Positions 6,670 through 9,386 of a DNA stretch of 9,386 nucleotides are shown one piece after another. A program made the position numbers and the translations under genes. The stretch's first letter is position 1. The number at the start of each line of letters is the position of its first letter. The DNA is from an uncultured Pseudomonas sp. (GTDB taxonomy: Bacteria; Pseudomonadota; Gammaproteobacteria; Pseudomonadales; Pseudomonadaceae), in contig CALMID010000048.1 in NCBI GenBank assembly GCA_937863915.1, positions 1 to 9,386 of the forward strand, given 5' to 3'. A model generated the notes under the pieces. The model had not been told where the DNA came from, searched no databases, and worked only from the letters and a program-made list of their open reading frames with translations.

Positions 6670-6699
6670 ATACTAGACGGCCCGAAGTGGAGACGCCAA
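6670..6699 (-). promoter_or_regulatory. Candidate promoter of algP
   Basis: Read on the minus strand, TTGGCG (6694-6699) and TAGTAT (6670-6675) are separated by 18 bases; each matches 4 of 6 consensus positions. The leader to the algP ATG at 6638 would be about 25 bases. This is weak evidence by eye, but it lies in the only 116-base gap available for algP and the divergent FKBP gene. Confidence 0.3.
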
Positions 6700-6720
6700 C
6701 ACCCCGCGGTAGCGCACTGG

Positions 6721-6726
6721 CATAAT
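6721..6726 (+). promoter_or_regulatory. Candidate -10 box of the FKBP gene
   Basis: CATAAT (5 of 6 to TATAAT) lies 28 bases before the FKBP start codon and would give a leader of about 20 bases. No recognisable -35 box is seen 16-18 bases upstream, so the promoter may need an activator or may lie elsewhere. Confidence 0.3.
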
Positions 6727-6754
6727 CGTTCGCCTGTCCGGCCGGAGATTCCCC

Positions 6755-7399
6755 ATGCGCTGTCTGCCCTTGCTGCTCGTCGCCCTCATCCTGCCATCGC
6801 CTGTCCTGGCCGAGGCCGACAACCCAGAGGCGCTGTCCTACAGCCTCGGTGTGCGCCTGGGTGAACGTCTGCGCGATGAAGTGCCGGAGCTGCAGCTGCA
6901 GGCACTGCTCAAAGGTTTGCAGCAGGCGTATCGCGGCGAGAAGCTGGAGCTGCCGGCCGACAAGATCGAAGCCTTGCTCGCCGCCCATGAAGCCAGACTG
7001 GCCAGCTCGACGGATGACAGTCCTGCGCTGCTGGCCGAACGGCGCTTTCTGGCTCGGGAAAAGGCCAAGCCCGGCACCCATGAGCTGCCAGGCGGCGTGC
7101 TCTGGCGTGAACTGCGCGCCGGCCAGGGCCCCAAGCCCAAGGCAAACCAGCAGGTGAGCGTGCGTTACAGCGGTCGCCTGGCCGATGGCACGCTGTTCGA
7201 TGAAAGCCGGGAGCCGCAGTGGTTTCGCCTGGACAGCCTGATCGCCGGTTGGCGTAGCGCGCTGCTGGCCATGCCGGCCGGTGCACGCTGGCAACTGGTG
7301 ATTCCGTCGGCGCAGGCCTATGGCGAAGAAGGCGCCGGCGACCTGATTCCGCCGCACGCACCGCTGGTTTTCGAAGTGGAGTTGCTCGAAAGCCGCTGA
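6755..7399 (+). CDS. Periplasmic FKBP-type peptidyl-prolyl cis-trans isomerase
   Basis: A 214-residue exported protein. Residues 1-19 are a signal peptide (MRCLPLLLVALILPSPVLA, cut before Glu20). Residues 25-100 form a helical domain like the dimerisation part of FkpA/Mip proteins (ALSYSLGVRLGERL). Residues 112-213 are the FKBP isomerase domain, with VSVRYSGRLADGTLFDES (134-151), IAGWRSALLAMPAGARWQLVIP (163-184) and AYGEEGAGDLIPPHAPLVFEVELL. The usual pocket residues Tyr138, Phe148, Asp149, Ile163, Trp166, Tyr189 and Phe206 are present, so activity is expected. Such enzymes speed proline isomerisation and assist folding in the periplasm. GGAG (6744-6747) lies 7 bases before ATG 6755. The gene is divergent from algP and converges on rsd. 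Its codons run into a perfect hairpin that includes the TGA stop. Confidence 0.92.
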   Translation: MRCLPLLLVALILPSPVLAEADNPEALSYSLGVRLGERLRDEVPELQLQALLKGLQQAYRGEKLELPADKIEALLAAHEARLASSTDDSPALLAERRFLAREKAKPGTHELPGGVLWRELRAGQGPKPKANQQVSVRYSGRLADGTLFDESREPQWFRLDSLIAGWRSALLAMPAGARWQLVIPSAQAYGEEGAGDLIPPHAPLVFEVELLESR

Positions 7400-7415
7400 C
7401 CAGCAGCGGCTTTCG
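7387..7415. terminator. Hairpin terminator between the FKBP gene and rsd
   Basis: CGAAAGCCGCTG (7387-7398) and CAGCGGCTTTCG (7404-7415) form a perfect 12-bp stem with a 5-base loop, ACCAG. The left arm holds the last codons and the first two bases of the FKBP stop codon TGA (7397-7399). There is no long T-run after either arm, only short T/A runs inside the stem, so it may end transcription weakly in both directions or protect mRNA 3' ends. Confidence 0.7.
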
Positions 7416-7433
7416 CGGGGCACATCGTGAGGA

Positions 7434-7449
7434 CCCGGCAAGCGCCGGG
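7434..7449. terminator. Short GC hairpin after rsd
   Basis: CCCGGC (7434-7439) and GCCGGG (7444-7449) pair around the loop AAGC, eight bases beyond the rsd stop codon. No T-run follows on the minus strand. It may act with the larger hairpin at 7387-7415 as the end of the rsd transcript. Confidence 0.4.
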
Positions 7450-7457
7450 CAAAACCA

Positions 7458-7931
7458 TCACACCGGCTGGGCGACCTGGCTGCTGTGCGCGGTATGCAGC
7501 ACTTCGATCAGGCAGTCTTCCAGCTCGAAGCGCTCATGCAGCAACTGGCCGAGACGTTTCAGCTCGCTGCTCAGGCATTCGCCTTCACGGCTGTCACCGT
7601 TGTCGCAACGATCATTGAAGGCCAGCGCGGCCTCGGTGATGGCTTCGATGCGCGGGTAAATCTGTTTGGCCAGTTCCAGCCCTCGCTGATCACCAAAGGC
7701 ACGGGCCTCGGCCATCAGTTGCTCGTACACCTCGAAATGCCCGGCCGACACGTAATCGACGAGGATCTGGCAGAAACCGAGCAACTCGGCGCTGTGTGCC
7801 TTGGGTGCCGGCACCTCTGCATGCAGGGCCTCGAAGGCCTTGATCAGTTCATGGCGTTCACGCAGCCAGCGATCAATCAGCAGGTGCACACCACCCCAGC
7901 GTTCCTGGGCGTTTTGACAACTATCAAGCAT
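7458..7931 (-). CDS. algQ: Rsd/AlgQ family sigma-70-binding regulator
   Basis: A 157-residue, mostly helical cytoplasmic protein, close to the 158-160 residues of E. coli Rsd and P. aeruginosa AlgQ. The N-terminus [20 protein letters not shown] (1-20) is the hallmark of the family; [17 protein letters not shown] (57-73) and [15 protein letters not shown] (132-146) are also typical. Known: Rsd binds region 4 of sigma-70 and lowers competition for core RNA polymerase in stationary phase; AlgQ (AlgR2) in P. aeruginosa affects alginate synthesis and other virulence traits. ATG 7931 is chosen since the frame remains open upstream for 54 unlike codons and the family begins with MLxSC. GAAGAG precedes it by about seven bases, a moderate ribosome binding site. 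The gene faces the FKBP gene and follows dsbB on the same strand after almost 300 bases, so it probably has its own promoter. Confidence 0.94.
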   Translation of the reverse strand: MLDSCQNAQERWGGVHLLIDRWLRERHELIKAFEALHAEVPAPKAHSAELLGFCQILVDYVSAGHFEVYEQLMAEARAFGDQRGLELAKQIYPRIEAITEAALAFNDRCDNGDSREGECLSSELKRLGQLLHERFELEDCLIEVLHTAHSSQVAQPV

Positions 7932-8067
7932 GACGATTCTCTTCCCTATGAAGTTCTCGTTATTGATCCCCGCCGTGAACACTCCTGTCACGGCACTGCG
8001 GATGGGAAGGCGCTGCGGATAGGTTTTTATCTTGGCAGGGGTGAGGCCCGCGGCGCGCAAAGCCAGA

Positions 8068-8084
8068 TTATGCCCGTGGCATAA
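8068..8084. repeat. 17-base inverted repeat upstream of rsd
   Basis: TTATGCC-CGT-GGCATAA is a perfect 7-bp dyad with a 3-base centre. It overlaps the candidate -10 box CATAAT (minus strand, 8067-8072). It could be the operator of a dimeric regulator or a small hairpin. Which protein might bind cannot be told. Confidence 0.55.
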
Positions 8085-8212
8085 CGCCAGCAAGCGCGGC
8101 TTTCATACGGGCGTTTAATTGCCGGAGGCGCTAGCGGGAACGCCCGGCGCGGCGCGCCAGAGCTTAATCCCCCAGCGGCAAGGCATGGCGCAAGAGCCCG
8201 GAAGCGAGGCCC

Positions 8213-8227
8213 TGCGCCGCTTGCGCA
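8213..8227 (-). terminator. Small hairpin directly after dsbB
   Basis: TGCGC (8213-8217) and GCGCA (8223-8227) form a 5-bp stem with a 5-base loop immediately beyond the dsbB stop codon. No T-run follows on the minus strand, so termination is uncertain and read-through towards rsd is possible. Confidence 0.25.
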
Positions 8228-8719
8228 TCAGCTGCGGCGCAGCCCCTGGTAGAGCGCCAGGCCAATGCAGACGACAAAGCCGAGCAGACTCAGCTCCGGA
8301 ATGCTGAGGCCGAACAGGGTCCAGTTAACTTCTGCGCAGTCGGCACTGCCATGCAGCACCACGCGGATGATTTCCTGGAAGGGAAAGGCCTGCAGCATGT
8401 AGTCGAGGCTCGGCAGGCAGGCGGGCAACTGATCGGCCGGCACGGTCTGCAGCCAGATCTGCCGGCCGGCAGTGGCGGCGCCGCACAAGGCGAACAGTCC
8501 GGCAACGCCGGCATAGCCCATGCGCCCGCCGCGCCCCGGGTTATGGATAGCAGCCAACAGGCAGACCAGACCGAAGGCGATCAGCAGGATGCGCTGCACG
8601 ATGCACAGCGGGCAGGGCTCCTGGCCCAGCACATGCTCCAGATACAGCGCCGCGCCCATCATGGCAACGCAGGCAAGGAAGGCAAGAGCAAACAGATTGC
8701 GGGGACTGGCCAGCGGCAT
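8228..8719 (-). CDS. dsbB: Disulfide bond formation protein DsbB (DsbH-type)
   Basis: A 163-residue inner-membrane protein that re-oxidises DsbA in the periplasm and hands the electrons to quinone. The first redox pair is Cys36-Pro-Leu-Cys39, followed by Gln42-Arg43, the Arg matching the quinone-site Arg48 of E. coli DsbB. The second pair is Cys101 (ACLPSLDYML) and Cys128 (GSADCAEVNWT). Four membrane segments can be drawn at about 8-28, 41-59, 67-87 and 142-160, the DsbB topology, and the length is normal (about 165-175). ATG 8719 is preceded by AGGTG at a suitable distance. P. aeruginosa carries two such proteins, and the one beside algQ is named dsbH; position suggests this is its orthologue. 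The upstream gene on the same strand is hemY, separated by 126 bases holding a nested hairpin. All four catalytic cysteines are present, so the protein should be active. Confidence 0.94.
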   Translation of the reverse strand: MPLASPRNLFALAFLACVAMMGAALYLEHVLGQEPCPLCIVQRILLIAFGLVCLLAAIHNPGRGGRMGYAGVAGLFALCGAATAGRQIWLQTVPADQLPACLPSLDYMLQAFPFQEIIRVVLHGSADCAEVNWTLFGLSIPELSLLGFVVCIGLALYQGLRRS

Positions 8720-8760
8720 GACAACACCTATGGGTAAAAGAGGCGGCTACGGTAGAGGAA

Positions 8761-8811
8761 AGCGCCCGCCCCTTTCAAGCGAGCCTGGCACAACCAGGAC
8801 GCGCGGGCGCT
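8761..8811. terminator. Nested hairpin between hemY and dsbB
   Basis: AGCGCCCGC (8761-8769) pairs perfectly with GCGGGCGCT (8803-8811); the loop of 33 bases holds a second stem, CCTGG (8784-8788) with CCAGG (8794-8798). Read on the minus strand, the structure begins about 35 bases after the hemY stop and is followed by TTTCCTCT, a short U-rich run that suits a factor-independent terminator of the hem operon. A -35-like TTGAAA (minus strand, 8773-8778) lies inside it, so the dsbB promoter may overlap, but no good -10 box was found. Confidence 0.55.
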
Positions 8812-8845
8812 GAACGGAGATAGACCGCCTTGGGTCGCCAGAGTT

Positions 8846-9386
8846 TCAGCCCTGCCGTTCGGGCATGGGCAATGCGGGCAGGTGCTGTTCGAGCAACTGC
8901 ACGCTTTCCTGGAGCAACTGGTTACTGCGTTCGACATCCCCCAGGTGAGCCAGCAGGCGACCCAGCTCGGCACAAGTCTCGGCCGTGCGGGCAAAGCTCA
9001 GGCTGCTCTCGAAGTACTCGCGCGCCTTGCCCCACAGTTGGCATTGCAGGCACAGACGCCCGAGGCAGAGCAGCAGGGCGGCATCGCCGGGATTATCCTT
9101 GAGCCAGCCTTCGGCCAGTTGCAGCTGGCGCGCCGGATCGCGGCCACGCAGGCTGCCGAACAGCCCCAGCAGGTCGCGACGGAAACCCCGTTTGAGCACC
9201 GTGCGCAGGACTTCTTCGGCCTCGGCCTCGGCGCCCAGTTGCTGCAGCTGCTCGGCATACACCACCACCAGCTCGACCTGCTCGCGCTGGGCTTTGCTCA
9301 ACTGCTGCCAGGTACGCTGCAGCGCCTGGCTGTCGCGACTGGCCAGCCCCTCGCTGCCGGCGGCACGCAAACGCCCCCGCCACAGC
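8846..9386 (-). CDS. hemY: HemY family TPR protein, C-terminal part
   Basis: The last 179 codons of a gene that enters from the right edge, read in one frame from LWRGRLRAAG to the TGA at 8846-8848. The protein shows helix-turn-helix repeats of TPR type, for example DAALLLCLGRLCLQCQLWGK followed by AREYFESSLS (about 98-127) and TCAELGRLLAHLGDVERSNQ (about 134-153). The family is the heme-operon HemY of gammaproteobacteria, an inner-membrane protein of about 400 residues with N-terminal membrane helices (outside the window) and C-terminal TPR repeats in the periplasm. It is not the Gram-positive HemY oxidase; its role in late heme or coproporphyrin metabolism is not well settled. Identity rests on the TPR pattern together with its place beside dsbB and algQ, where hemY closes the hemC-hemD-hemX-hemY cluster. 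The TTG at 9370 is internal, not a start. Confidence 0.88.
   Translation of the reverse strand, partial: LWRGRLRAAGSEGLASRDSQALQRTWQQLSKAQREQVELVVVYAEQLQQLGAEAEAEEVLRTVLKRGFRRDLLGLFGSLRGRDPARQLQLAEGWLKDNPGDAALLLCLGRLCLQCQLWGKAREYFESSLSFARTAETCAELGRLLAHLGDVERSNQLLQESVQLLEQHLPALPMPERQG

Larger units (their letters stand above)
7932..8227. other. Gene-free leader region between dsbB and rsd/algQ
   Basis: These 296 bases hold no credible gene: the short open frames lack ribosome binding sites and family resemblance. The part near 8020-8035 is AT-rich (GGTTTTTATC), the part at 8128-8160 very GC-rich. On the minus strand a -10-like CATAAT (8067-8072) lies about 140 bases before the rsd start, with only a poor -35 (TTGCTG at a 15-base spacing). 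It also contains the inverted repeat at 8068-8084. The rsd promoter or promoters and a long leader are expected here. Confidence 0.5.

Noticed and set aside
7932..7965. AlgU (sigma-22) -35 box GAACTT upstream of rsd/algQ
   Set aside because: GAACTT occurs on the minus strand, but a -10 box at the normal 16-17-base spacing would fall on the start codon and does not match TCTGA.
7932..8093. A 54-codon N-terminal extension of Rsd/AlgQ
   Set aside because: The family starts with MLxSC. The upstream residues look random and include leader-region DNA with the inverted repeat.
8119..8307. Small plus-strand open frame in and beyond the dsbB-rsd gap
   Set aside because: It overlaps the end of dsbB, has no recognised family, and its composition is the usual GC-rich mirror pattern.
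9368..9370. TTG at 9370 as the hemY start
   Set aside because: The frame is open to the window edge and HemY proteins are about 400 residues long, so this codon is internal.

Overview
The window is a GC-rich stretch of chromosomal core genome, most likely from a Pseudomonas of the P. aeruginosa-related kind. This rests on gene content and order: hemY, dsbB/dsbH, rsd/algQ, an FKBP gene, algP, a TIGR02444 gene and a yheS-type ABC-F gene. From memory this matches the segment next to the algR-hemCD-hemX-hemY cluster of P. aeruginosa. The AlgP tail is much shorter than that of P. aeruginosa, so a related species is likelier than P. aeruginosa itself. I see no mobile element, CRISPR array, tRNA or rRNA.

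Left part (1-3257). The 3' end of a PaaI-type thioesterase gene (+) meets, tail to tail, a minus-strand pair: a secreted cytochrome c-FTR1 iron permease fusion gene and, 3 bases after its stop, a UPF0178 (YaiI/YqxD) gene with a GTG start. A promoter candidate with a Fur-box-like half-site precedes the FTR1 gene. A LysE/RhtB exporter gene lies upstream on the same strand.

Middle part (3331-5862). A yheS-type ABC-F ribosome-associated ATPase gene (-) is divergent from a small TIGR02444/DUF2390 gene (+). The latter runs tail to tail into algP, with the two stop codons sharing the bases TTAA.

Right part (5859-9386). algP (-), coding for a histone H1-like protein with a Lys/Pro/Ala tail, is divergent from a periplasmic FKBP-type prolyl isomerase gene (+). 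That gene converges on rsd/algQ (-), a sigma-70-binding regulator. A 12-bp perfect hairpin spanning the FKBP stop codon separates the two. About 300 bases without a gene lie upstream of rsd and include a 17-base inverted repeat. Then come dsbB (-), whose product re-oxidises DsbA, and the 3' end of hemY (-), with a nested hairpin between them.

All genes look intact and typical of housekeeping or envelope functions. I found no convincing new system. The points most worth a second look are the cytochrome c-iron permease fusion with its possible iron control, the diverged AlgP repeat tail, and the structured intergenic segments at 8068-8084 and 8761-8811.
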